A stretch of DNA of 20,277 nt from JABDPF01 sp037384065. Lineage in GTDB: Bacteria > Pseudomonadota > Gammaproteobacteria > Xanthomonadales > SZUA-36. A program made the position numbers and the translations under genes. Position 1 is the first letter of the stretch. Each line of letters opens with the position of its first letter. This document shows, one piece after another, positions 7,727 through 15,333 of the stretch. The stretch lies in NCBI GenBank assembly GCA_037384065.1, contig JARROJ010000043.1, forward strand, positions 1 through 20,277, in the 5' to 3' direction. The notes beneath the pieces were generated by a model. The model worked only from the letters and a program-made list of their open reading frames with translations, was not told the DNA's origin and made no database searches.

Positions 7727-8508
7727 TGGACTGCCGTGGAAAACAGGTGTTGCTGACCGGCGCGAGCGGCGGCATCGGCCAGGCCATTGCGGCCGAACTC
7801 GACCGGGCGGGCGCCTGCCTGACGCTGGCCGGGCGCAACGCCGACACGTTGTCCGAACTGACCCGGCGCCTCGACGGCGCGCATCGCACGGTCGTCGCCG
7901 ATCTCGACGATCCGGACGGGCGCGACCGGGTGGTGCAGGCCTGCCGTCAACCGGCCATCGATGCCTTCATCAACACGGTCGGCGTGATGGATTTCCGCCT
8001 GTTCGACGCCCAGGACCCGGCAATCGTCGAACGGATGGTGCGCACCAACCTGCTCTCGCCGATGCTGCTGTGCCAGCAGCTCATACCGCTGTTGCGCCAG
8101 CGGAGCGAGGCCGCCATCGTCAACATCGGTTCGACCTTCGGCAGCATCGGTCATCCCGGCTTCACGGCCTACTGCGCGACCAAGTTCGGCCTGCGCGGGT
8201 TCACCGAGGCGCTGCAGCGGGAACTCGCGGACAGCCCGGTGCGCGTGTCCTACCTGGCGCCGCGGGCCACGCGGACCGACCTGAACTCGAGCGCGGTGAC
8301 GGCGCTGAACGACACGCTGGGCAACGCGACCGACGCGCCGGAGCGCGTGGCCGAAGAAGTGCTCAAGGTGCTCGGCGACGCTCGGCATCAGCACTTCATG
8401 GGCCGGCCCGAACGCCTGTTCGTGCGCCTGAACGGCCTGTTTCCCGGCCTCGTCCACAACGCGCTGACGCGCAAACTGAAGGTCATTCGGCACTACGCCG
8501 AATCCTGA
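7726..8508 (+). CDS. Short-chain dehydrogenase/reductase (SDR, classical type)
   Basis: This is a 260-residue classical SDR that should oxidise or reduce a hydroxyl/carbonyl group with NAD(P)(H). The cofactor motif TGASGGIG is at 11-18, and the catalytic residues Asn108, Ser136, Tyr149 and Lys153 (YCATK) are all present. The usual NNAG strand motif appears as INTVG (82-86). Arg37 in AGRN after the second strand suggests NADP(H) preference, which is inference. The C-terminal section (about 225-255) is hydrophobic and basic (FVRLNGLFPGLVHNAL), as in SDRs acting on lipid substrates near membranes. The ATG overlaps the previous stop by one base. A longer in-frame reading from 7030 is only the other frame of the diiron gene. 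It is the last gene of the four-gene cluster, with 27 bp to the next gene. Confidence 0.85.
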   Translation: MDCRGKQVLLTGASGGIGQAIAAELDRAGACLTLAGRNADTLSELTRRLDGAHRTVVADLDDPDGRDRVVQACRQPAIDAFINTVGVMDFRLFDAQDPAIVERMVRTNLLSPMLLCQQLIPLLRQRSEAAIVNIGSTFGSIGHPGFTAYCATKFGLRGFTEALQRELADSPVRVSYLAPRATRTDLNSSAVTALNDTLGNATDAPERVAEEVLKVLGDARHQHFMGRPERLFVRLNGLFPGLVHNALTRKLKVIRHYAES

Positions 8509-8535
8509 CACCCGAACCGATTACGGAGGAACCCC

Positions 8536-9183
8536 ATGCGATTTCACCTGCTACCGACCCTTGCCTTCGCGCTGTGCCTGAGCGCAACGGCTGCGGCTGC
8601 GACCGATACCGACCGCGATGTGCTTCAGCTGCAGCACCGCTGGGCCGAAGTCAATTACCAGCTCGAAGGCAAAACGCAGATCACGGCGTTCGAAGACCTC
8701 GTGGCCGATGCGGACCGCCTGGCCGCGGCGCATCCCGACTCCGCCGAGACCCTGATCTGGAGCGGAATCATCAAGAGCTCCTTTGCCGGCGCCAAAGGCG
8801 GACTCGGCGCGATGAAGCTGGCCAAGGCCTCGCGCGCCGATCTCGAGCACGCCCTGGAAATCGATCCCGAGGCCCTGCAGGGCTCCGCGTACACCAGCCT
8901 CGGCACCCTGTATTTCAAGGTGCCCGGCTGGCCGATCGGATTCGGCGACGACGAGAAAGCCGAGGAGCTGTTGCGCAAAGCCCTGGCCCTGAACCCGAAC
9001 GGCATCGACCCCAACTACTTCTGGGGCGACTTCCTGCTGGAGCAGAAACGCTACGCCGAGGCGGAACAGGCCCTGATCAAGGCGCAGCAGGCGCCGGGCC
9101 GGCCCGAACGCCCCCTGGCCGACGCCGGAAGACAGCGGGAAATCGAGGTGGCATTATTGAAGGTGCGGGAAAAACTGCGCTGA
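8536..9183 (+). CDS. Periplasmic TPR-repeat protein
   Basis: This 215-residue protein starts with a Sec signal peptide (MRFHLLPTLAFALCLSATAAAA) and then carries helical repeats. TPR-like units are clearest at about 104-145 (LEIDPEALQGSAYTSLGTLY) and 149-185 (AEELLRKALALNPNG, then YFWGDFLLEQKRYAEAEQAL). It resembles small periplasmic TPR proteins of the TatT type that accompany transport systems, so a scaffold or ligand-handling role is likely. A strong ribosome-binding site, GGAGGA (8525-8530), lies 5 nt before the ATG, which suggests that translation restarts here for a new functional unit. It is 21 bp upstream of the response regulator. No enzymatic motif is visible. I cannot name a specific ligand; the context with a cupredoxin-like protein and FTR1-like permease suggests metal uptake. 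Confidence 0.7.
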   Translation: MRFHLLPTLAFALCLSATAAAATDTDRDVLQLQHRWAEVNYQLEGKTQITAFEDLVADADRLAAAHPDSAETLIWSGIIKSSFAGAKGGLGAMKLAKASRADLEHALEIDPEALQGSAYTSLGTLYFKVPGWPIGFGDDEKAEELLRKALALNPNGIDPNYFWGDFLLEQKRYAEAEQALIKAQQAPGRPERPLADAGRQREIEVALLKVREKLR

Positions 9184-9204
9184 TGACACCCCGGAACCTG
9201 TTCC

Positions 9205-9864
9205 ATGCTGATACTGCTGGTCGAGGACGATCGATCGATCATACAGGCCCTTGAACGCGCCCTGCACGCGCAGGGGTACAGCGTCAACACGGTCGCCACC
9301 GGCAAGGCCGCACTGCTTGCCCTGGAAACCGATCGACCCGATCTCGTCATCCTCGACCTCGGCCTTCCCGACATGGACGGGCTGGACGTCCTGCGGAAAA
9401 TCCGGGCGCGCGATGTCGAACTGCCGGTCCTGCTGCTGACCGCTCGCGCCGGCCTCGACGACAAGGTCGCCGGCCTCGACAGCGGCGCCGACGATTACCT
9501 CGCGAAGCCGTTCGAGATGTCGGAGCTGTTCGCCCGGCTGCGCGTCATGGAGCGCCGCCTGACCACGACCCGTACGGCCGAAATCACGATCGGCGACGTC
9601 ACGCTGGACCTCAACCACAACCACGTCACCATTGATGGCGAGGCCGTGGAACTGTCGCGCCGCGAGTTCATGCTGCTCAAGACCCTGATGGAAAACGCGG
9701 GCCGCGTGCAGACCCGGCATACGCTCGAAAACCGCCTGTACAGCTGGGGTGAGGAAGTCTCCAGCAACGCGCTCGAGGTCCACGTCCACCATTTGCGCCG
9801 GAAACTCGGCGCGCCGTTCATCAAGACCGTTCGCGGGGTCGGTTACCGGATCGACGCCGAATGA
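9205..9864 (+). CDS. OmpR/PhoB-family two-component response regulator
   Basis: This is a 219-residue regulator with an N-terminal receiver domain and a C-terminal winged helix. The acidic pocket is Glu7-Asp8, the phosphate-accepting residue is Asp51 (VILDLGLPDMDG), and the switch residues are Thr79 and Lys101 (AKPF). The DNA-binding domain occupies about 125-219 and has the usual features (LSRREFMLL, EVHVHHLRRKLG, TVRGVGYRI). It is closest in style to the QseB/PmrA/TctD group. Its stop overlaps the kinase start as ATGA, so the two are a cognate pair. By position it most likely controls its own six-gene unit, including the metal permease. I could not identify its binding site in the short upstream gaps. 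Confidence 0.9.
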   Translation: MLILLVEDDRSIIQALERALHAQGYSVNTVATGKAALLALETDRPDLVILDLGLPDMDGLDVLRKIRARDVELPVLLLTARAGLDDKVAGLDSGADDYLAKPFEMSELFARLRVMERRLTTTRTAEITIGDVTLDLNHNHVTIDGEAVELSRREFMLLKTLMENAGRVQTRHTLENRLYSWGEEVSSNALEVHVHHLRRKLGAPFIKTVRGVGYRIDAE

Positions 9865-11222
9865 ACTCGATCCGGGTGTTTCTGGTCGTCGTCATCCTGG
9901 CGGTCATCACCCTGTTCCTGTTCCTGGCGGCGTTGCGCGGCTACCAGTCGAGCATGATCGAGGCGGAACGCCTGTTCGACAAGCAACTGCTGGATACCGC
10001 GCGCCTGATCGCCAACATCCACACCGAACACACGGCGCGCAACATCGGCAGCGACGCCAGCCTGGCGTTCCAGGTCTGGTCCGGCGCGCAGCGGATCGCC
10101 GCCTCGCGTAACGCTCCGGACACGCCGATCGCTCCGTTCGAGCACGGCTTCGATTACGCCAATTTCGCCGGCTACCGCTGGCGCACGGCGGCGTACCTCG
10201 ACCCGTCCGCCGGCAACTGGATCCTGGTCGCCGATCGCGCCGACCTGCGCTACGCGCTGGCCGAGAACGTGATCCTCGAATCGCTGCTGCCGACGCTGAT
10301 CGGTTTGCCGGTCATCGGCGTGCTGATCTGGCTCATCGTGACCGGGGGCTTGCGCCCCCTGCGAACGCTGGCGCGGGAACTCGGCAACCGGCAGGCGGAC
10401 GACCTCAGCCCGCTGGCCATCGCCGCGCCGAAGCGCGAACTGGAACAGATCGTCGCCTCCTGCAACGGTCTGCTGCAACGCCTCGAAACCTCCCTGCTGC
10501 GCGAGCGTCAGTTCGCCTCGGACGCGGCCCACGAACTGCGCACCCCGATTGCCGCGCTGAAGCTCGAAGTCTACAACCTGGCCCAGAACGCGGGCACCGA
10601 CGAGACCCTGGTGCGGGAACTGGAACGAACGGTTGAGCGACTGGGGCACATCGTCGAGCAGATCCTCGACCTCTACCGCAGCTCGCCGGACCGCTACAAC
10701 GCGACGTTCGAACGGATCGACCTCAGCGCGCTGGCCCGTGAGGTGCTCGCCGAGACCTACGGAGCGTTCGAGCGCAAGGGGCAGCGCGTCGAGTTCGACG
10801 GCGTCCCGTGTCCCATCGACGGCGACCGTTTCGCGCTGCGCACGCTGCTGCAGAACCTGCTCAGCAACGCGAACAAGTACACGCCGGCCGGCGGACGGGT
10901 CTGGGTCGGTGTACGCCGCTTCGACGATACTGCACGGTTGAGCGTGGAGGATTCCGGCCCGGGCATCGCCGAAGACCAGCGCGCCTCGATCTTCGAGCGG
11001 TTTTACCGGATCGGCCGCGACCGGCATCCCTCGGGCGAGCCCGGTTGCGGGCTCGGCCTGGCCATCGTCCAAAGGCTGGTCGAACTGCACCACGGGCGGA
11101 TCCGGGTCGATCGTTCGCGTTTCGAGACCGGTGCGGCGTTCGAGGTCAGTCTGCCGCTGGTGGAAGGCCGCGGCGCGCACATTCAGACCACGGTAAACGG
11201 GTTGCATGATGAAAACGACTAG
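9861..11222 (+). CDS. Sensor histidine kinase (QseC/PmrB-like)
   Basis: This is a 453-residue inner-membrane kinase. A transmembrane helix at about 7-25 is followed by a periplasmic sensor region (about 27-140), a second helix (about 141-161) and a HAMP-like linker. The dimerisation helix carries the phospho-acceptor His224 in DAAHELRTP. The ATP-binding domain has an N box (NLLSNANKY, 332-340), G1 (DSGPGI, 364-369), F box (ERFYR, 379-383) and G2 (GCGLGL, 395-400), all intact. The sensor region shows no named domain or obvious metal-binding cluster, and its signal is unknown. The gene overlaps the regulator upstream by 4 bp and the cupredoxin-like gene downstream by 17 bp. This ties the sensor to the transport genes. 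Confidence 0.9.
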   Translation: MNSIRVFLVVVILAVITLFLFLAALRGYQSSMIEAERLFDKQLLDTARLIANIHTEHTARNIGSDASLAFQVWSGAQRIAASRNAPDTPIAPFEHGFDYANFAGYRWRTAAYLDPSAGNWILVADRADLRYALAENVILESLLPTLIGLPVIGVLIWLIVTGGLRPLRTLARELGNRQADDLSPLAIAAPKRELEQIVASCNGLLQRLETSLLRERQFASDAAHELRTPIAALKLEVYNLAQNAGTDETLVRELERTVERLGHIVEQILDLYRSSPDRYNATFERIDLSALAREVLAETYGAFERKGQRVEFDGVPCPIDGDRFALRTLLQNLLSNANKYTPAGGRVWVGVRRFDDTARLSVEDSGPGIAEDQRASIFERFYRIGRDRHPSGEPGCGLGLAIVQRLVELHHGRIRVDRSRFETGAAFEVSLPLVEGRGAHIQTTVNGLHDEND

Positions 11223-11565
11223 CCGAAGGAACCGGACCGTATCGCGACTGGCCGCGGCGTCGCTGGCGAGCGTGCTGCTGGCCGGCCCGGTGTTCGCGGC
11301 CACGCCGGTGATCGAAATCGAGATTCGCGATCACCTGTTCTTTCCGGCCGAAGTGCAGGTCCCCGCAGACACCAAGGTCAAACTGCTGGTGCGGAATCTC
11401 GATCCGACCCCCGAAGAATTCGAGAGTTACGAACTCAACCGGGAAAAGGTCATCAGCGGCAACAGCCAGGCCGTGATCTTCATCGGTCCGCTACCGCCCG
11501 GTACCTACCCGTTCTTCGGCGAGTTCAATCCGAAGACCGCGCAGGGCCTGGTGCGCGTCGAATGA
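11206..11565 (+). CDS. Periplasmic cupredoxin-fold protein (EfeO/FTR1-associated type)
   Basis: This 119-residue protein has a Sec signal peptide (about 1-32, ending VFAATP) and a mature beta-sandwich of about 87 residues. The pattern IEIRDHLFFPAEVQVPADTKVKLLVRN, followed by LPPGTYPFFGEF, fits the cupredoxin-like domain found in EfeO and in stand-alone proteins next to FTR1 permeases. It contains no cysteine and no C-terminal Met, so it cannot form a classical blue-copper site. His43 and the acidic stretch at Glu70-Glu80 are the possible metal ligands. I infer that it delivers or oxidises a metal, probably iron, for the permease encoded next. ATG codons at 11206 and 11209 are both possible starts. 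The gene overlaps the kinase gene by 17 bp. Confidence 0.75.
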   Translation: MMKTTSRRNRTVSRLAAASLASVLLAGPVFAATPVIEIEIRDHLFFPAEVQVPADTKVKLLVRNLDPTPEEFESYELNREKVISGNSQAVIFIGPLPPGTYPFFGEFNPKTAQGLVRVE

Positions 11566-11581
11566 CGCCGGGAGCGGGCCC

Positions 11582-12382
11582 ATGCTGCTGACCTCGGTCA
11601 TCCTGATCCTGCAGGAAACGCTGGAGGCCGCCCTGCTGTTCAGCATCCTGGCCGTCATCACGTTGCAGGTCGGCGGCAGGCCGCGCAACTGGCTGCCGTG
11701 GGGCCTCCTGGCCGGTGGCCTGCTGGCCTGGGTCTACGCGCTGAATCTGCGCCGGATCTCGGAATGGTTCGATTACGTGGGCCAGGAGGTCGTCAACGCC
11801 GCGCTGCAACTGGGCATCGCGTTCGCCATCGTTCTGCTGGCGGTCTGGCTGGGCCGCCGGGCGGCGAAAAAAGAAACGGCGCCGGCGCCGGGTCGGCGGG
11901 TGTTCGGTTTCCTGTGTGCGGCGACCGTCGCGCTCGCCATCACCCGCGAAGGGTCCGAGATCCTGGTTTTCCTGGGCGGTTTCCTGGCAGCGCAGAACTC
12001 GGTTCAGGCACTCCTGACCGGCAGCGGCATCGGCTTCGGGATCGGCGTCAGCGTTGGTTTTCTGCTGTTCTACGGGCTGCTGGCCCTGGCCGACAACACG
12101 CGCACCCCGGGCCGGGTTTTGCCGCTCGTCCTGCTGGCGCTGTTCGGCGGCAACATGTTCGCCCAGGCCGCCGTGCAACTGATGCAGGCCGACTGGCTGG
12201 CGGCCGGTCCGGCGCTGTGGGACAGTTCGGCCTGGTTGAGCGAGCAATCCGTCACCGGTCGCTTGCTGTACGCGCTGATCGGCTACGAGAGCAACCCGTC
12301 CGCCACCCACGTGACCGCCTACCTCGCCGGTGCGCTGGCCGTGCCGGCCGCTTTTTACGCCGGCCGCCGGAGCCGCCGATGA
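11582..12382 (+). CDS. FTR1-family iron permease-like membrane protein
   Basis: This 266-residue polytopic inner-membrane protein is close to FTR1/EfeU in size (about 280) and layout. Hydrophobic helices lie near 4-28, 38-54, 72-91, 108-122, 125-140, 143-169, 180-200 and 242-260. FTR1 permeases carry oxidised iron using two REXXE motifs. The second is intact (Arg122-Glu-Gly-Ser-Glu126). The first reads Gln11-Glu-Thr-Leu-Glu15, so its Arg is lost while both Glu residues remain. Transport is therefore likely but the substrate may differ from classical ferric iron. An AGCGGG-like ribosome-binding site precedes the ATG. The stop overlaps the next start as ATGA. No EfeB peroxidase or imelysin-type EfeO gene is present. 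Confidence 0.82.
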   Translation: MLLTSVILILQETLEAALLFSILAVITLQVGGRPRNWLPWGLLAGGLLAWVYALNLRRISEWFDYVGQEVVNAALQLGIAFAIVLLAVWLGRRAAKKETAPAPGRRVFGFLCAATVALAITREGSEILVFLGGFLAAQNSVQALLTGSGIGFGIGVSVGFLLFYGLLALADNTRTPGRVLPLVLLALFGGNMFAQAAVQLMQADWLAAGPALWDSSAWLSEQSVTGRLLYALIGYESNPSATHVTAYLAGALAVPAAFYAGRRSRR

Positions 12383-13098
12383 GAAACGGCGTCGCGCCGC
12401 CGCTGATCGCCCTCGGCGTTCTCGTCGCGCTGCCCGGCGCCGTGCTCGCCGACGGCGTGGTGATCGACAAGATCTACCATCCCTACGTTCAACCGCTGGA
12501 ACGGGAGTTCGAATGGCGCGCCATCTGGCAGGACCGGCAGCAGGGACGGCCCGACGATCTGCAGCGGTACCGGTTCGCCTACGGCCAGTCCTTCGGTGAC
12601 CGATGGTTCGCGGAGGTCTACCTGGTCGGAGAGCGTTCTGATACGAACGACTTTTCGGTGACGTCCTACGAGATCGAGGCGCAACGGCAGTTGACCGAAC
12701 AGGGCGAATTCTGGGCGGACTGGGGCGTCGTTTTCGAACTCGAGAAAGAACGCAACGCCGACGCCTGGGAGTTTTCGACCGGCGTACTGGCGGAAAAGGA
12801 ATGGGGCCGCTGGAGTGGCACCGCGAACCTGTTCCTGACGCACGAATGGGGCAACGACATTGCGGATGAGACCGAGTCCCGGCTTGGCCTGCAGGCCCGT
12901 TACCGCTATTCGCGCGCCTTCGAACCCGCCATCGAGCTCTACAGTGGCCAGGACACGCGCGGCATCGGGCCCGCCGTTCTGGGTCAGGCCGCCCTCGGCG
13001 GCCGGCGCCAGCTGCGCTGGGAAGCGGGCGTCATCTTCGGCGTCGGCGCGCAGAGCCCGGACACCACATTGCGCCTGTTGTTCGAATTCGAATTCTGA
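12379..13098 (+). CDS. Predicted outer-membrane beta-barrel protein
   Basis: This 239-residue protein has a Sec signal peptide (1-25, ending AVLADG) and a mature part made of repeated amphipathic strands rich in Trp, Tyr and Phe, for example RWFAEVYLVGE, WADWGVVFELEKE and RWSGTANLFLTHEW. It ends in phenylalanine (LLFEFEF), the usual outer-membrane insertion signal. I do not recognise a named family. By context it could be the outer-membrane or structural partner of the FTR1-like permease, letting the metal reach the periplasm, but a barrel this small (about 8-10 strands) might not be a transport channel. The start overlaps the permease stop as ATGA, which supports co-translation. The stop lies inside the hairpin shared with mscS. 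Confidence 0.65.
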   Translation: MRNGVAPPLIALGVLVALPGAVLADGVVIDKIYHPYVQPLEREFEWRAIWQDRQQGRPDDLQRYRFAYGQSFGDRWFAEVYLVGERSDTNDFSVTSYEIEAQRQLTEQGEFWADWGVVFELEKERNADAWEFSTGVLAEKEWGRWSGTANLFLTHEWGNDIADETESRLGLQARYRYSRAFEPAIELYSGQDTRGIGPAVLGQAALGGRRQLRWEAGVIFGVGAQSPDTTLRLLFEFEF

Positions 13099-13116
13099 GC
13101 GGTCCGCCGCGCTCAG
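13095..13116. terminator. Hairpin at the barrel-gene/mscS convergent junction
   Basis: A 7-bp inverted repeat, CTGAGCG (13095-13101) and CGCTCAG (13110-13116), has an 8-nt loop and can extend by two wobble pairs. As at 3541-3575, each arm contains the TGA stop of one of two convergent genes, only 14 bp apart. It lacks a T tract, so it is a weak or Rho-assisted terminator, or a protector of 3' ends. Confidence 0.42.
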
Positions 13117-15305
13117 GGCGACGGTTGCGGCGTCGCGGCCCCGTTGTCGTCGTCCGGCGCGTCCTCCGGGTCCGTCACGAAACCGCTGCGCAAATGCAGG
13201 TCGCGCTGCGGGAACGGAATCACGATACCGCGCTCGCTCAACTGCGTTTCGAGTTCCCACAACACCGCGGAGCGCACCCGCTCGGGGCGCCGCACGCCGG
13301 CCTTCGATACCCAGGCGAGTAGCTGGAACACCAGCGCACTGTCGCCGAAATTGGTCAGCCAGACCTCGACCGGGCGCGACGGCATGTTGTGCACGATGTA
13401 ATCGACCCGGTTGGCGGCCTCCAGGGCCGCCGCCCGCACCGTCTCCTTGTCCGAACCGTAGGCCACGCCGAACTCGATCCGGAAACGCGCCATCGGCTCG
13501 CGCAGGGTCCAGTTGGTCAGCTGATTGGTGACGAACTGCGAGTTCGGCACGACGACGTCGACGCTGTCGTTGGTCCGGACCACCGTGGCCCGCGTGTTGA
13601 CTTCCTTGACCACGCCGCGCAGGCCCGTGTCGAGTTCGATGTAGTCGCCGACACGCAGCGAGCCCTCGAACAGCAGGATCAGGCCGGACACGAAATTGTT
13701 GACCACCGACTGGAGACCGAAGCCGATACCGACGGACAGCGCACCGGCGATCAGCGCGAAATTGCTGAAGTCGAGCCCGATCGACCCGAAGGCGGCCAGC
13801 ACCGCGATGAATATGATGACGTAGTGCAGCAGGCGGCTGAGCGTGTATACGACCGGGCTGCTGGCGAACTGGCGGCGGCTTTTCAGGCGCTCGACCAGGT
13901 GCCGGATGAACCAGGACGTGGCCCAGCCGATGACGAGAATCAACAGCATCGTCAGGATGCTGCCCACGGTGACCGGCACGTCGCCGACGTGGAACAAGGT
14001 GATGCCCAGATAACCCGACAGCCTTTCGCCGATGCCCTCCGCCAGCAGTTGCAGCCGCACCCGCACGCTTCGCAGCCCATGCTGCATGCCGATCTGCTGC
14101 ACGGTAATCAGGTCGGCGAGAACGTTCAGGTCATCGATGATCCGCTCGGCATCGTCCAGGAAGGTCAGCGTTTCCTGCGCCGCCGACTGGGCGAGCTCCA
14201 TGTTCTTGACGGCGTTGAGCGTATCGTTCGGGACCGGGCTCAACAGCGTCGCCCGGGTCGCGGCCGTCCAGGTCTCGACCTGTCCGCGCGTCTCGGCAAT
14301 GAAGGTCTGCGCTTCCTCGAGCTGCGTGTCGTCGATGTCTTCGGCGACCCCGTCGGCCATCCGTTGCCGGTGCCAGATCTGTTCCGCGCGCAACTTCATG
14401 AGCTCGAGCCGGGCCCGGGCCTGGGCGACCGACGCGCGGGTCAATTGTTGCTTGCGCAGGACCAGCACGCTGGGCCGGGTATCGGCTGTCGACAGCGCAT
14501 CGAGCAACTGGCGCTGCACGCTGGCGAGCGTTTCGGTCAGTTCCTGGTAGCGGGCGACCGCGTCGTCCAGCGCCGATTGCAGTTCGGCGGGCGCGGCGGG
14601 GTCGGCAACGAGGTGGTCCTGCGCGTAATCCAGGCGCTGAGCGACCAAATCCTGCTGCGCCTGGATCTGCTCGGTCCGCCGTTCCAGCTGGTCGGACTCC
14701 GCGGTGGTCAGCTCGCCGACCAGCCGCGCCTCGATCAGGCGCAGGCCCAGCAACAGGCGCTCGGGGGTATTGGCATCGGCGGCCTGGTACTGCATCAGCA
14801 GACTGTCGCGACGCGCCTGGACGAGATCCGCCTGGTGTTTCAGCTCCTCGAGCCGCAATTGCGGCACGCTCAGGCGATTCTCCAGGTCGTCCGCCTCGTG
14901 ACGCAGCGCGAGAAACTGCTCCAGCGTGTAATTGTCACGCACCGGGATGGGGCTGAACGAAACGTCTTCGGTTTCGGCCCGCGCCAGCCGGAGCAACTCG
15001 AACTGGGTTTCGATCGCCTGCAGCAGCGCGCGCCCGGTGACCAGTTGTTCGCCGTCGAGCCGGCCGACGGCCTCGCGCAGACCGGCGAGCAGCTGCTCGA
15101 ACCGCTCCTCGAAACTACCGTTGCTGGCGTTGTCCAGGCGCAGCCACCAGTCGGCCGGCAGCGCGGCGAGATCGGGTGGCTGCCAGGCGGCGGGGGGCGC
15201 GGCGTCGGGAACCAGGTCGAACTGATCCTGCGCCGGCAACGTGCCGGCGGCAAGCAGCAGAATCAGTCCGCAGAGTAGAATGCGCAACCGGCCGCAGGGA
15301 TGCAT
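13113..15305 (-). CDS. Large MscS-family mechanosensitive channel with periplasmic coiled-coil domain
   Basis: This 730-residue protein combines a signal peptide (1-26), a long Gln/Glu/Leu-rich coiled-coil periplasmic region (about 65-420), two membrane helices (about 447-470 and 487-507) and a pore helix with its approach (about 512-548: SNFALIAGALSVGIGFGLQ). A cytoplasmic MscS beta domain with VPNSQ (586-590) and a C-terminal alpha/beta domain ending IPFPQRDLHL follow. It resembles MscK/MscM-like channels, which release solutes on hypo-osmotic shock, but is shorter than E. coli MscK (about 1,120). I chose the ATG at 15303-15305 because it begins the signal peptide; a further in-frame start at 15395 would run into lbpA. 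It is 28 bp downstream of lbpA and probably shares its transcript. A functional link to sulfur oxidation is unproven. Confidence 0.88.
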   Translation of the reverse strand: MHPCGRLRILLCGLILLLAAGTLPAQDQFDLVPDAAPPAAWQPPDLAALPADWWLRLDNASNGSFEERFEQLLAGLREAVGRLDGEQLVTGRALLQAIETQFELLRLARAETEDVSFSPIPVRDNYTLEQFLALRHEADDLENRLSVPQLRLEELKHQADLVQARRDSLLMQYQAADANTPERLLLGLRLIEARLVGELTTAESDQLERRTEQIQAQQDLVAQRLDYAQDHLVADPAAPAELQSALDDAVARYQELTETLASVQRQLLDALSTADTRPSVLVLRKQQLTRASVAQARARLELMKLRAEQIWHRQRMADGVAEDIDDTQLEEAQTFIAETRGQVETWTAATRATLLSPVPNDTLNAVKNMELAQSAAQETLTFLDDAERIIDDLNVLADLITVQQIGMQHGLRSVRVRLQLLAEGIGERLSGYLGITLFHVGDVPVTVGSILTMLLILVIGWATSWFIRHLVERLKSRRQFASSPVVYTLSRLLHYVIIFIAVLAAFGSIGLDFSNFALIAGALSVGIGFGLQSVVNNFVSGLILLFEGSLRVGDYIELDTGLRGVVKEVNTRATVVRTNDSVDVVVPNSQFVTNQLTNWTLREPMARFRIEFGVAYGSDKETVRAAALEAANRVDYIVHNMPSRPVEVWLTNFGDSALVFQLLAWVSKAGVRRPERVRSAVLWELETQLSERGIVIPFPQRDLHLRSGFVTDPEDAPDDDNGAATPQPSP

Positions 15306-15333
15306 GGCTACGGCCAGCTGCGTGAAGCGGGAT

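Noticed and set aside
9843..11303. 486-codon open frame antisense to the histidine kinase
   Set aside because: All kinase boxes are on the plus strand; the antisense reading shows no motif.
11698..12378. Apparent N-terminal extension of the barrel protein through the permease gene
   Set aside because: The permease frame is clearly coding, and the signal peptide at 12379 marks the true start.
13389..15278. 629-codon open frame on the plus strand opposite the MscS channel gene
   Set aside because: It is a mirror of a gene with unmistakable MscS motifs. Its translation is rich in Gln, Arg and Asp without any fold-like pattern.
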